Source: Oscillospiraceae bacterium
GTDB taxonomy: Bacteria; Bacillota; Clostridia; Oscillospirales; Oscillospiraceae
DNA length: 41,627 nucleotides
Reading direction: 5' to 3'
Assembly: GCA_031261635.1 (NCBI GenBank)
Contig: JAISJH010000113.1
Location: 1 to 41,627, forward strand
The translations under genes were made by a program, and so were the position numbers. Below are positions 16,464 to 25,960 of the stretch, one piece after another. Positions within the stretch are counted from its first letter, which is position 1, and every line of letters begins with the position of its first letter. Under the pieces are notes generated by a model, which did not search any database, was not told where the DNA came from, and worked only from the letters and a program-made list of their open reading frames with translations.

Positions 16464-19400
16464 ATGCGGCAACTTTTACACGAAATTATACGCGGCAAGG
16501 AATTGCGGCGCGTATTGAACTGTCTTGACCCGGGGAAGGTTTCGCTTGTATCGGGGCTTAATACAATCCATAAGGTTCACCTCGCCGCCGCTTTGTATAG
16601 CGAGACGGGGCGGCCTTGTATTGTCATCGCGGACGATGATTTTGAGGCGCGGCGAATCGGCGCGGATATTTCCGCGCTTACCGATAAGGACGCGCTCCTG
16701 CTTACTGCGCGTGAATTTACCTTTTTTGAGGCGGCGGGAGTATCGCGCGACGACGAACACGTCCGCATTAACGCCCTGCATAATATGCTCACAGACCCCG
16801 CGTGCCTGATTGTCGCGACCCCCGACGGGCTTATGCAGAGGACTATGCCGCCGGATTACCTGCGGGCAACTGCCGTCACGTTAAAATACGGAGAAAAACA
16901 CTCGCCCGATGAGATTTGCTCAAAACTCGTCGCCTGCGGCTATACGCGGACGGAGCAGGTCGAGGGTACGGGGCAGTTCGCGCGGCGCGGCGGTATACTC
17001 GATTTCTTTTCCCCGGCGTTCAAGCTGCCCGTAAGGTGCGAGTTCTTTGGTAACGAGGTTGACAGTTTATCGCTGTTTGATATCGCCACACAGCGGCGCA
17101 CTGACAGCCTATCGGACGTGTCAATACTCCCCGCCGGCGAAACTGTCGAGGACGCGGGCTTGCTGGAGAGCTTAAGGGAGCTTTATAAAAAATACGCCAA
17201 AAAGAAAAACGAGGGTTTCAAGCTAAAACTCGCTTCCGATATAGAGCAGCTTGAAAACGGCCTGCCGCTGTACAGCGCAGACCGCTACCTCGAGCGTATC
17301 TACGGCGAAAAGATACACAGCGCGGCGGATTTTATTCCCGGAAACGCCGTTATAGTTATGTGCGAGCCTACACGCTGCGGCGAAAAAGGTAAAAATTATC
17401 AGTGGCAGATAGCGCAGGATATTGAACACCTCTTAGAGGAGGGCGTGGTTGACGGTACGATTGCGAACTACGTCCAGCCCTGGCAGGTTTGCGTTAATTC
17501 GTTTACTAAGTTAAGGCGCGCCGTGGTAATGTGCGACGGCTTCAGAGCGGGAGATTATCCGCTCGCGCCGCACACGCTTCACACGCTTACTGCCCGGCAG
17601 CTTCCGAGTTATAACGGGAGCCTTCCGACCGCCGCCGAGGACATTAAGCAATATTGTTCTAATGAGTATCAGGTGGTAGTGTTTGCGGGGGACGAACACC
17701 GCGCGAACGCTCTGCGCGAATATTTGCAAACGCAGGGTATAGGCTCGCTGCTTGATAAAGATTTAACGGAGCTTCCCGCGCCCGGCGCGTGTTCTATCGC
17801 CATTCGCGCGATTTCCACGGGAGCGGATTATCCTAATATAAAGCTCGCGATTATTACGGACGGTCAGTTTGTCGCCAGAGCCGGGGGCTATAAGATTACG
17901 AGGCGTAAGCAAAGCAAGTCTAAGCTCGCGCTCCAGAGTTATAACGATTTATCGCAGGGCGACCTTGTGGTTCACGAAGTCCACGGTATAGGGCGTTTTG
18001 TAGGTCTGGTGAAAATAAAAACCGACGGCGCGGATAAGGAATATATACGCATAGACTACGCCGGAACGGATAAAGTCTACGTCCCGGCTACGCAGCTTGA
18101 CCTTGTGGGTAAATATATAGGTGGTAACGGCGAGGACGCGCAGTCTAAAATGAAGCTCTCAAAACTCGGCGGCGCCGAGTGGGCAAAGGCTAAGGCAAAA
18201 GCCCGCGCCGCCGCGAAAGATATGGCAGACGAGCTTATAAAACTCTACGCGAAGCGCACTCACAGCCCGGGCTTCAAGTTTGCCGAGGACGGTGGTTTAA
18301 TGCGCGAGTTTGAAGCGGCGTTTCCCTATAACGAGACGGACGACCAACTCCGGGCAATCGCTGACATCAAGCGCGATATGGAAAAGCCCGTTCCTATGGA
18401 CCGCTTACTCTGCGGCGACGTTGGCTTCGGCAAGACGGAGGTCGCCCTCCGCGCCGTAATGAAATGCCTGCAAGGCGCGGCGCAGGGCGCGAAACAGGCG
18501 GCTATACTCGCGCCCACTACGGTTTTGGCTAAACAGCACTACGAAACGGCCTCAAAGCGTTTTGCTAATCTACCCGTAAACATTCGTCTGCTGTCGAGGT
18601 TTAATTCAGCCTCCGAAGTAAAACAAATCCTGTCTGAAATCCGAAGCGGAACCTGCGATATAGTTATCGGGACGCATAAGCTCCTTTCAAAGCAGATAGC
18701 GTTCCGCGATTTAGGTTTACTAGTCGTTGACGAGGAACAGCGCTTCGGGGTTACTCATAAGGAGCGTCTGAAACAGATTGCGACGCAGGTTGACGTGCTT
18801 ACGCTCTCGGCTACGCCTATTCCGCGAACGCTCAATATGGCTCTTGCCGGGATACGCGATTTAAGCACTATCGAGGAACCTCCCGCCGGGCGGCGGCCTG
18901 TGCAGACCTACGTTCTGGAACACGACTGGAGCGTTCTGCGCGACGCTATCCGGCGCGAAGTCAACCGCGGCGGGCAGGTTTACTACCTCCACAACAGGAC
19001 TGAAACAATCGACTCTGCCGCCGCTAAACTCCAGGAACTGCTTGGTCCCGAGGTTAGCATAGCCTCCGCGCACGGACAAATGGGTCAGCACGCGCTGTCG
19101 CAGGTTATGGAGCGCGTAAACGCCGGAGAGGTGCAGGTGCTTGTTTGCACGACGATTATTGAAACGGGAATTGATATCCCGAACGTGAACACCATTATTG
19201 TCGAGGACGCTGACCGTTTGGGTTTAGCGCAACTCCACCAAATCAGAGGCCGCGTAGGACGCAGCCAGCGGAGCGCGTTCGCCTACTTCACGTTTAAGAC
19301 GGGAAAGGCGCTCACAGAGGTAGCTATGAAGCGTCTGAACACTATACGCGAGTTCGCGGCCTTCAACAGCGGCGTTAAGATTGCTATGCGCGACCTCGAA

Positions 19401-19964
19401 ATACGCGGCGCGGGAAACCTCTTAGGCTCTGAACAGTCGGGGCATATGTCAACCGTCGGCTTTGAAATGTATCTGCGCCTCTTAGAGGAAGCCGTGCAGG
19501 AGGGCAAGGGCGAAACTGTAACGCGCAAAACCCAGTGCAGCGCGGATTTAAGCGTAGACGCGAATATCCCGGAGAGCTACGTAAAATCGCCGGAGGAGAG
19601 AATGGACATATACCGCCGTATTGCCCTGATAGAGGACGACGCGGACAAGAGCGAAATGTTAGACGAGCTAATCGACCGCTACGGCGAGCCGCCCTCCGAG
19701 GTCTTAGAGCTAATCAGTATAGCGCTACTGCGCGGAGAGGCCGCAAACGCGAATATTGTAGACATAAAGCAGTCCTCGGGAATGGTACAGTTCAAGCTAT
19801 CGGGTCTCGACGGAGCGCGCCTGACGGCGATAATGCAAAACCCCGGCTTCAAGGGCAAGATAAAGGTAGCGAGAGGGCTCGACGCGCCGTATATAAATCT
19901 AAAACTTGACAATAAGAGCGGAGTAATCGAGCAGACGCAGACGTTTGTAAGGGCTTATAAATAG
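16464..19964 (+). CDS. mfd: Transcription-repair coupling factor Mfd
   Basis: 1166 residues, full length for Mfd. It removes RNA polymerase stalled at DNA damage and recruits UvrA. The N-terminal UvrB-like region (1-400) has RRGGILDFFSP. The RNA-polymerase-interacting domain lies near 490-560 (LSQGDLVVHEVHGIGRFVGL, then YIRIDYAGTDKVYVP). The translocase motor has GDVGFGKTEVALRA, ILAPTTVLAKQHY, VVDEEQRFGVTHKERLK, TLSATPIPRT and the RecG-like HQIRGRVGRSQR. A C-terminal domain follows. The start has a weak AGGAT upstream. The stop lies in a 7-bp tandem repeat. Confidence 0.98.
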   Translation: MRQLLHEIIRGKELRRVLNCLDPGKVSLVSGLNTIHKVHLAAALYSETGRPCIVIADDDFEARRIGADISALTDKDALLLTAREFTFFEAAGVSRDDEHVRINALHNMLTDPACLIVATPDGLMQRTMPPDYLRATAVTLKYGEKHSPDEICSKLVACGYTRTEQVEGTGQFARRGGILDFFSPAFKLPVRCEFFGNEVDSLSLFDIATQRRTDSLSDVSILPAGETVEDAGLLESLRELYKKYAKKKNEGFKLKLASDIEQLENGLPLYSADRYLERIYGEKIHSAADFIPGNAVIVMCEPTRCGEKGKNYQWQIAQDIEHLLEEGVVDGTIANYVQPWQVCVNSFTKLRRAVVMCDGFRAGDYPLAPHTLHTLTARQLPSYNGSLPTAAEDIKQYCSNEYQVVVFAGDEHRANALREYLQTQGIGSLLDKDLTELPAPGACSIAIRAISTGADYPNIKLAIITDGQFVARAGGYKITRRKQSKSKLALQSYNDLSQGDLVVHEVHGIGRFVGLVKIKTDGADKEYIRIDYAGTDKVYVPATQLDLVGKYIGGNGEDAQSKMKLSKLGGAEWAKAKAKARAAAKDMADELIKLYAKRTHSPGFKFAEDGGLMREFEAAFPYNETDDQLRAIADIKRDMEKPVPMDRLLCGDVGFGKTEVALRAVMKCLQGAAQGAKQAAILAPTTVLAKQHYETASKRFANLPVNIRLLSRFNSASEVKQILSEIRSGTCDIVIGTHKLLSKQIAFRDLGLLVVDEEQRFGVTHKERLKQIATQVDVLTLSATPIPRTLNMALAGIRDLSTIEEPPAGRRPVQTYVLEHDWSVLRDAIRREVNRGGQVYYLHNRTETIDSAAAKLQELLGPEVSIASAHGQMGQHALSQVMERVNAGEVQVLVCTTIIETGIDIPNVNTIIVEDADRLGLAQLHQIRGRVGRSQRSAFAYFTFKTGKALTEVAMKRLNTIREFAAFNSGVKIAMRDLEIRGAGNLLGSEQSGHMSTVGFEMYLRLLEEAVQEGKGETVTRKTQCSADLSVDANIPESYVKSPEERMDIYRRIALIEDDADKSEMLDELIDRYGEPPSEVLELISIALLRGEAANANIVDIKQSSGMVQFKLSGLDGARLTAIMQNPGFKGKIKVARGLDAPYINLKLDNKSGVIEQTQTFVRAYK

Positions 19965-19987
19965 TGAATAGTTAATAATGAATAATT
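19960..19987. repeat. 7-bp tandem repeat, four copies, across the mfd stop codon
   Basis: AATAGTG, AATAGTT, AATAATG, AATAATT in exact register. The mfd TAG is at 19962-19964, inside the first unit, followed directly in frame by TGA. Confidence 0.85.
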
Positions 19988-20025
19988 TTTTTGGAAGCTA
20001 TAATCAAAACACGAAAAATTAAAAA

Positions 20026-20253
20026 GTTCGTCATTGCGAAGCATCGTCCTTCGTCCCGGCGCCGTGCGCCGTCTTTGCGAGCCGCGGAAACCTTGAGATA
20101 CGTACAATTGACATCGGCGAAGCAATCCAGTGCCGGGAGGACAACATACGTATGTTACGCTCCCGGCACTGGATTGCCGCGCCGGCAACACTTCTACGTA
20201 TCTCGGGCTTTCCGCGGCTCGCAATGACGGGCGGGGCAAGCCCCGCCCCTACG
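20026..20253. repeat. Family-1 palindromic repeat (longer variant) abutting a family-2 hairpin
   Basis: The element starts GTTCGTCATTGCGAAGC and ends GCGGCTCGCAATGACGGGC. Its left end carries about 45 extra bases (CGTCCTTCGTCCCGGCGCCG and more) before a second GCGAGCCGCGG start, as if one copy were inserted in or fused to another. It runs directly into GCGGGGCAAGCCCCGCCCCTACG (20230-20252). Confidence 0.85.
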
Positions 20254-20293
20254 AATTGCAACACAAAATGCTACCCCAAACAATATAACCCGC

Positions 20294-20322
20294 TTGACCT
20301 TTTTGCCGCGATGTGTTACACT
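20294..20322 (+). promoter_or_regulatory. Promoter of the RlmD-type gene
   Basis: TTGACC (20294-20299), 17-nt spacer, TACACT (20317-20322). It lies 32 bp before the ATG, with AAGGAGAG between. Confidence 0.65.
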
Positions 20323-20353
20323 TACAACACACGATAAGGAGAGATAATCAAAA

Positions 20354-21658
20354 ATGAACAAGAACGATACTGTTACACTTGACATAACCGGGGCCTCGTC
20401 TGACGGCTCCGGGATTGCGCGTTTGCCGGACGGGCGCGTTACCTTTGTCGCCAACGCGCTTCCCGGCGAAACTGTTACCGCGCGGCTTTTGAAAGTCGAT
20501 AAACGAAGCGTCTGGGCGAAAACTCTTACTGTTCTGAGCGCTTCCCCCGAGCGCGTTGAGCCGGATTGCCCGCACTTCCCTCAGTGCGGAGGCTGTTCGT
20601 ACCGCCATATGACCTACGCGGAGGAACTGCGCCAAAAGCTTCAACGCGTCAACGACGCCTTTGAGCGCATTGCCAAGAGCGACCTTAGAGCGAACGAAAT
20701 CCTCCCCGCGCAGTCGCGCTCCGGCTATCGCAATAAGGCTATTTACAATATCGCGGAGCGCAAAGTCGGCTTTTATCAGGCGCGAAGTCACAGGCTTCTG
20801 CCGGTAACGGACTGTCTGCTTCAGACGGAGTTCGCAAACGCGGCGGCGGCCGCCTTGCAGAGCGCAATTGACGAGCTGGGGCTTTCAACCTACGACGAGG
20901 CTACGCAAAAGGGCTTACTGCGTAAACTCTTTGTTCGCGGAAGTCAGATAGTCATAATCGCAAAGGGCAAACCTAAACTGGAGCTTGCCGAATTTCTGCT
21001 GTCAAAACTTAGCGTCTGTACCTCGCTCGTATGGTGCGATAACCGCGACAGCGGCAACACTATTTTTGGGAACGGAACCTTCTACACCCTGCACGGCGGC
21101 GCGACCGTTCCGATGACGCTCGGCGATATGACATTCGACGTTTTCCCCGCGTCCTTTTTCCAGGTAAACAGTAAGCAAACCGAGGTTTTATACGAACAGG
21201 CGGTTGATTTTGTAAAATCTGACAGCTCGCAAAAGCTGCTTGAACTCTACTGCGGTATAGGCACCCTCACGGCCTACCTTGCCCCGAATTGCGCTAATAT
21301 CACGGGACTTGACATAGTTCCCGCCGCGATTGACAACGCCGTCGCGAACCATAAAAAACTCAGCATAGAAAACAGCAACTTTATAACAGGCGACGCGGCG
21401 CAGTTATACGCCCTCGCTACAGATAACTACAGCGCTGTAATAGTTGACCCGCCGCGCAAAGGGCTTGACGACGCGGTGACTAAGGCCGTGGCAAATCTAA
21501 AGCCGAATAAAATAATATACATCTCCTGCGACCCCGCTACAGCCGCCCGCGATACGGAACGGCTCGCGGCTCTTGGCTACAACGCTGTTAAAATAATCGG
21601 CGTGGATATGTTCCCCGGAACAGCGCACGTTGAAATAGTTATCAAATACGTCAAATAA
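20354..21658 (+). CDS. rlmD: 23S rRNA (uracil-5-)-methyltransferase, RlmD/RumA type
   Basis: 434 residues. It methylates C5 of a uracil in 23S rRNA using S-adenosylmethionine. The order of domains is an N-terminal TRAM domain (1-60), a four-cysteine iron-sulfur site beginning CPHFPQCGGC (about 73-82, fourth Cys later), and the methyltransferase core: SFFQVNSKQTE, ELYCGIGTLTAYLA (SAM site), IVDPPRKGLD, and catalytic Cys392 in IYISCDPATAARD. The iron-sulfur site and TRAM domain favour RlmD over TrmA. In Firmicutes close paralogues (RlmCD) can modify two positions, so the exact target is open. Its stop TAA is part of a family-3 repeat. Confidence 0.93.
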   Translation: MNKNDTVTLDITGASSDGSGIARLPDGRVTFVANALPGETVTARLLKVDKRSVWAKTLTVLSASPERVEPDCPHFPQCGGCSYRHMTYAEELRQKLQRVNDAFERIAKSDLRANEILPAQSRSGYRNKAIYNIAERKVGFYQARSHRLLPVTDCLLQTEFANAAAAALQSAIDELGLSTYDEATQKGLLRKLFVRGSQIVIIAKGKPKLELAEFLLSKLSVCTSLVWCDNRDSGNTIFGNGTFYTLHGGATVPMTLGDMTFDVFPASFFQVNSKQTEVLYEQAVDFVKSDSSQKLLELYCGIGTLTAYLAPNCANITGLDIVPAAIDNAVANHKKLSIENSNFITGDAAQLYALATDNYSAVIVDPPRKGLDDAVTKAVANLKPNKIIYISCDPATAARDTERLAALGYNAVKIIGVDMFPGTAHVEIVIKYVK

Positions 21659-21742
21659 CAGTTATCAAATATCAAATATTGGCGTGAATGTCAATTACAC
21701 GTTGCCCCTACAATTGGCGGGAGTGTCAATTGTAGGGGCGAT
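21652..21742. terminator. Family-3 repeat and strong hairpin between convergent genes
   Basis: 21652-21680 is CAAATAACAGTTATCAAATA-type sequence and includes the rlmD stop. 21703-21742 is GCCCCTACAATTG, a 10-nt loop, CAATTGTAGGGGC: a perfect 13-bp stem with CCCCTAC ends as in family 2. It is followed by T-rich sequence (AATTTTTTTACG) on the plus strand and sits between converging genes, so it could stop transcription from both sides. Confidence 0.6.
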
Positions 21743-21761
21743 GTTAATTTTTTTACGTATT

Positions 21762-23570
21762 CTAATCCTCGAACTGGCTGTTGTACAATTCGGCGTAGAA
21801 ACCGCCTCTTGCCAGTAGCTCCAGGTGCGTGCCGTGTTCGGCGATGCCTCCGTCGCGCATTACTAATATCAAGTCGGCGTTTCTTATTGTTGAGAGCCTG
21901 TGCGCTATTACGAAGGACGTGCGCCCCTCCGTTAGCGCGTCCATTGCTTTTTGTACCAATAGTTCCGTGCGGGTATCCACGCTGCTTGTTGCTTCGTCAA
22001 GGATTAACAGCGGCGAGTTTTGTATCATCGCCCTTGCAATCGTCAACAGTTGACGCTGACCGGCTGAAATATTCGCGTTGTCGCCTAAAACCGTATCGTA
22101 GCCGTTCGGAAGCGAGCGGATATAGTGGTCTAAGCCTACCGCCTTACACGCCGCGTCAATGCTCGCGTCTGAAACGCCGCTCTTGCTGTAGACTATGTTT
22201 TCGCGGATTGTCCCCTCAAAGAGCCAGGTATCCTGTAGCACCATACAAAACATATCGTGAACGTTTTCGCGGCTTATGTCCGCTATCGGCGTTCCGTCAA
22301 TCGTTATCTCCCCGGAGCCTATTTCGTAGAAGCGCATTAGCAGGTTGACCATAGTCGTTTTACCCGCGCCGGTGTGTCCTACTATCGCCACTTTCTGCCC
22401 CGCTTTTACGTCTATTGAAAAACCGTTGATGACGGTTTTTTCCGTGTAACCAAAGCGCACGTCCTTAAAACTCACGTCGCCTTTTATCGTCCCGGGGTCT
22501 ACAAATGTCAGCTTCTCACGCTCCGGCGGCATATCAGCTTCGTCTATAAACTCGAACACGCGCTCCGCCGCCGCGGCTGTTGACTGCATACTCGTAAACG
22601 ACTGCGCCATCTGCGACAGGGGCTGAGTAAAGAGCCGTATGTAAATCATAAACGCGACAATTACGCCGAACGTGATTGTACCGTTCATAACGAGGTACGC
22701 CCCGACTACGCAGACCGCTACATAACCGAAGTTCCCGATAAAACCCATTAACGGCATCATCAGACCCGACAAAAACTGCGACTTCCAGTTGGATACGTAC
22801 AGGCGGTTATTTATCTCGTCAAAGGTTTTTTTAGCTCCGCGCTCTCCGTTGTAGGCTTTTACGATGTTATGCCCGGCGTAGATTTCCTCTATATGACCGT
22901 TTATATCGCCCAGATTGTCCTGGTTCTGCTTGAAATACTTCTGCGTCCTGGATACAATTAAAATCATAACGCCGAAGCCTAGAATTGTTGACAGCACGGC
23001 CGTCACCGCCATTTGCGGGTTAGTCTTGAACATCATAACTATTGAGCCGACGAACATAGCCGCCGCGTGTACAAGCTGCCCTATGCTCTGGTTCAGCGAA
23101 TTGCCGAGCGTGTCAGTATCATTAGTCACGCGGCTTAAAATATCGCCGTAGCTGTTAGAATCATAATATTTCAGCGGCAGGCGGTTGATTTTTTCAGAGA
23201 TTGACGTCCGCAGGTTTTTTGAGAGTTTTTGCGATACGACGGTCATTGTAATCCCCTGCGCGAAAGACAGCACCGCGCCTATGCCGTATAGGACAATCAG
23301 CGTCACGGCAATCACCCCAACCGCTACAAGGTCTATGCCGGTCAGCAGTCCCTCCGTTACGAGGTTTGTAAGCTCGCGTAGCTTATCGGGACCTATCAGC
23401 GTGAGCAGTGAGCTTGCCGCGGAGCATATAACGGCGAAAATCAACACCGGGAAATAGGCCTTTGAATAGCGCAGAAGCTTAACCCACGCCTCCTTGAAAT
23501 TTTCCGGCTTGTCGTCGTCGCGGTCGTCGTCGCCCGTCTTAGCCGAGCCAAATTCGTATTCGTCGTTCAT
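21762..23570 (-). CDS. ABC exporter subunit with canonical ATP site (heterodimer half B)
   Basis: 602 residues: an acidic N-terminal tail (DDDRDDDKPEN), six membrane segments, then the ATPase. Walker A GHTGAGKTT, Walker B LLILDEATSSVD with the catalytic Glu, and H-loop VIAHRLSTI are intact. The signature is NISAGQ instead of LSGGQ. It starts one base inside the upstream stop (TAATG), so it is made together with the upstream subunit. In heterodimeric exporters such as BmrCD or TM287/288 a weak signature in one subunit pairs with the weak Walker B of the other, exactly as seen here. Likely exports drugs or lipids; substrate unknown. Confidence 0.94.
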   Translation of the reverse strand: MNDEYEFGSAKTGDDDRDDDKPENFKEAWVKLLRYSKAYFPVLIFAVICSAASSLLTLIGPDKLRELTNLVTEGLLTGIDLVAVGVIAVTLIVLYGIGAVLSFAQGITMTVVSQKLSKNLRTSISEKINRLPLKYYDSNSYGDILSRVTNDTDTLGNSLNQSIGQLVHAAAMFVGSIVMMFKTNPQMAVTAVLSTILGFGVMILIVSRTQKYFKQNQDNLGDINGHIEEIYAGHNIVKAYNGERGAKKTFDEINNRLYVSNWKSQFLSGLMMPLMGFIGNFGYVAVCVVGAYLVMNGTITFGVIVAFMIYIRLFTQPLSQMAQSFTSMQSTAAAAERVFEFIDEADMPPEREKLTFVDPGTIKGDVSFKDVRFGYTEKTVINGFSIDVKAGQKVAIVGHTGAGKTTMVNLLMRFYEIGSGEITIDGTPIADISRENVHDMFCMVLQDTWLFEGTIRENIVYSKSGVSDASIDAACKAVGLDHYIRSLPNGYDTVLGDNANISAGQRQLLTIARAMIQNSPLLILDEATSSVDTRTELLVQKAMDALTEGRTSFVIAHRLSTIRNADLILVMRDGGIAEHGTHLELLARGGFYAELYNSQFED

Positions 23571-25330
23571 TAGGCAAGTTCCTCCTCTGAAAGCTGTGAA
23601 AACGCGATTTCCCTGTAGACCTCGCAGTTTTGCATTAACTCGCTGTGCGTCCCCGTACCCGCGAGGCGGCCGCCGTCGAGAACGAGTATTTTATCCGCGT
23701 CGCGGATTGTCCCGATACGCTGTGCTACAATGAGCCGCGTAACGCCGCCGGTTTCGCGCTTCAGCGCGGAGCGGAGCGCGCGGTCTGTTGTATAGTCAAG
23801 CGCGCTGAAAGTATCATCAAATATAAAAATTTCCGGGTTTCTGTAAATCGCGCGGGCGATTGCGAGCCGCTGTTTCTGACCGCCTGAGACGTTCGTCCCG
23901 CCCTGCGATATGCTCGCTTCGTAGCCCTCCGGCATTTCCTCGACAAACTCCGTCCCCTGCGCGATTGATACGGCCTTTTTAACGTCGCCCTCTACGTCCG
24001 TATGCTCGCTCGCGGAATAGCCGAATTTTACGTTGTCCGTTACGGTTCCCTTGAACAGTATAGCCCTTTGAGGTATGTAGCCTAGCTTATTTCTTAAAGC
24101 CTCCTGCGTGTAGTCGCGGACGTTTACCCCGTCCACATAGACGCTCCCCTCCGTAGTATCGTAGAAGCGCGGAACGAGGTTTAATAAGGACGATTTACCG
24201 CTTCCCGTCGAGCCGATTATCGCGACGGTTTCGCCGCGTTTCGCTGAAAATGTAACATCGCGAAGTACGTAGTCCTCCGCGCCGGGGTATTTGAAGCTGA
24301 CGTTTTCAAACACTACCTCGCCGCTTATTCCCGCCGGGGATTCCGTAACGTTGCCGTCGCGTATCCTCGGCTCCGTATTCAGCACCTCCGCTATACGCCG
24401 CACCGATACCATTACGCGCGGAAGCATTACAAATATCATCACAAGCATCATAAACGACATAAGCACCTGCATTGAATACTGCGAAAAGGTAATCATATCG
24501 GCGAATAAGGGGATTTTACTTGCCATAGGAGCCGCGTCAATAAGCCGCGCCCCAATCCAGTAGATACCGAGCGACATAGCGTTAATAACAATCGAGATAA
24601 AGGGCATAAACACAGCCATCGCGCTGAAAACTTTTAGGTTATTATCGGTAAGCTCGTGATTAGCCGCTCCGAACTTCGCCTGTTCATATAAATCCGCGTT
24701 ATAGGCTCGTACCACGCGTATCCCGGTAAGATTTTCGCGCGTTACGCGGTTCAGGTTGTCCGTAAGCGTCTGAATTTTACGGAATTTAGGCAGGGCGTAT
24801 ATCATCATAAAGACAATCAGCAGTACCATTGCCCCTATGGCCGCGCCTACGAGCGCCGTCCACTCCCACTGCTTCGCGGAGATTTTAAGCATCGCCCACA
24901 CCGCCATAATCGGTGCGCGGATAACGATTTGCAAGCCCATTGCGACAAGCATTTGCACCTGCGTGATGTCGTTAGTAGTGCGCGTTATAAGGCTAGCGGT
25001 AGAAAAACCTCCGATTTCCTCCATTGTAAAATTCTCAACGTGTTCAAACAGCCCGCCGCGCAAATCGCGCGAAAACGCCGCAGCCACTCTCGCGCTTATA
25101 AAACCCACGGCAACAGAGGTCGCGACGCTCGCAAGCGTGCAGACGAGCATTTTTCCTCCCGCGAGCCACACGTCGCGCATAACGCTTCCCGGGGTTTGCA
25201 CCAGGGTAGTTATCTCCGCCATATATTCCGGGAGTTTTAAGTCAAGCCAGACCTGCGCGAAAATAAGCGCAAAGCACACGCAGACCGCCGCCCAGGCTCC
25301 GGCCTTTAAGTATCTGAATACCGCTCTCAT
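23570..25330 (-). CDS. ABC exporter subunit with degenerate ATP site (heterodimer half A)
   Basis: 586 residues, six membrane segments followed by an ATPase. Walker A GSTGSGKSS and signature VSGGQ are normal. Walker B reads IFIFDDTFSALD, with Asp in place of the catalytic Glu, and the H-loop reads IVAQRIGTI, with Gln in place of His. Both changes are the mark of the non-hydrolysing site of a heterodimeric exporter. It begins with an ATGA overlap with the MarR gene, and its stop overlaps the start of half B. The three genes therefore form one operon from the promoter at 25833-25861. Confidence 0.94.
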   Translation of the reverse strand: MRAVFRYLKAGAWAAVCVCFALIFAQVWLDLKLPEYMAEITTLVQTPGSVMRDVWLAGGKMLVCTLASVATSVAVGFISARVAAAFSRDLRGGLFEHVENFTMEEIGGFSTASLITRTTNDITQVQMLVAMGLQIVIRAPIMAVWAMLKISAKQWEWTALVGAAIGAMVLLIVFMMIYALPKFRKIQTLTDNLNRVTRENLTGIRVVRAYNADLYEQAKFGAANHELTDNNLKVFSAMAVFMPFISIVINAMSLGIYWIGARLIDAAPMASKIPLFADMITFSQYSMQVLMSFMMLVMIFVMLPRVMVSVRRIAEVLNTEPRIRDGNVTESPAGISGEVVFENVSFKYPGAEDYVLRDVTFSAKRGETVAIIGSTGSGKSSLLNLVPRFYDTTEGSVYVDGVNVRDYTQEALRNKLGYIPQRAILFKGTVTDNVKFGYSASEHTDVEGDVKKAVSIAQGTEFVEEMPEGYEASISQGGTNVSGGQKQRLAIARAIYRNPEIFIFDDTFSALDYTTDRALRSALKRETGGVTRLIVAQRIGTIRDADKILVLDGGRLAGTGTHSELMQNCEVYREIAFSQLSEEELA

Positions 25331-25770
25331 ACTTCTTTCCCCTTTTTTTCATTTTTATCAAAGATTTCGTGTAAGCGCCCGACTATACGCACTAAGTTTC
25401 CGGCGTCCTCGTCGCCTAAAGCGTCAAGCACCTTCCCCGCTTTTGCCCGAAGCATTGAAAGGTGGCTGTCGCAGGCCGCGCTGCCGTCCTCTGTAATGGT
25501 TACGAGCATACGCCGCCTGTCCGTAGCGTCAACTTCGCGCCGGATTAAACCCTTGCGTTCAAGCACGCCGAGAACCGCCGCCACTCGCGCCTGACTAACC
25601 TTTAAGCGCGAGGCAAGCTCCCCCGGCAAAATATGCCCCTCGCAAAGCGCGATACATACGAGGACAATAGCCTCGCCGCTGAACTCCTTATGCAGACTGT
25701 TTTTGTGGATATCAGTCATAAGCACCGCCGCGCCGCGAATAAGCGCGGCAGTTTGCGCGTCCCTGTCCAT
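25327..25770 (-). CDS. MarR-family transcriptional regulator
   Basis: 147 residues, typical MarR size. The winged helix-turn-helix spans about residues 45-105 (PGELASRLKVSQARVAAVLG, RKGLIRREVDATDRRRMLV, with the DxRR wing). Terminal helices for dimer formation are on each side. It is the first gene of the exporter operon, next to a TTAAC-repeat operator at its own transcription start. It is probably a self-repressing sensor that releases the operon when a ligand, likely an exported drug, binds. G-rich ribosome site GGGGAGGCGGGGAA precedes ATG 25770. Confidence 0.93.
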   Translation of the reverse strand: MDRDAQTAALIRGAAVLMTDIHKNSLHKEFSGEAIVLVCIALCEGHILPGELASRLKVSQARVAAVLGVLERKGLIRREVDATDRRRMLVTITEDGSAACDSHLSMLRAKAGKVLDALGDEDAGNLVRIVGRLHEIFDKNEKKGKEV

Positions 25771-25806
25771 TTCCCCGCCTCCCCGAGCTGTTATAGATTT
25801 GTGAAC

Positions 25807-25861
25807 AAAGTTAATTGTTAATAGCGTTAAGCATTATAGCACAGTGGGTGTTATGTGTCAA
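25807..25861 (-). promoter_or_regulatory. Consensus promoter and TTAAC operator of the marR-exporter operon
   Basis: On the minus strand TTGACA (25856-25861), 17-nt spacer, TATAAT (25833-25838). Directly downstream, over the transcription start, TTAAC occurs three times (TTAACGCTATTAACAATTAA, about 25811-25830), including the dyad TTAACAATTAA. A repressor bound there would block transcription, which suits MarR self-control. Confidence 0.75.
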
Positions 25862-25931
25862 TAGATAATATTGTAAATTATATGTGAACGTACAGTGGCG
25901 AAAATTGTACACCCTCCGGCAAAACTCGCGC

Positions 25932-25960
25932 TTGCAATTGGCTGTCGCTTGTAGTATAAT
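25932..25960 (+). promoter_or_regulatory. Promoter reading into the recQ leader
   Basis: TTGCAA (25932-25937), 17-nt spacer, TATAAT (25955-25960). The -10 touches the first base of the inverted-repeat element at 25960-26106. Confidence 0.65.

Noticed and set aside
24837-25496. 219-codon plus-strand frame opposite the ABC exporter
   Set aside because: Antisense shadow of a gene with intact ABC motifs and overlapping operon starts.
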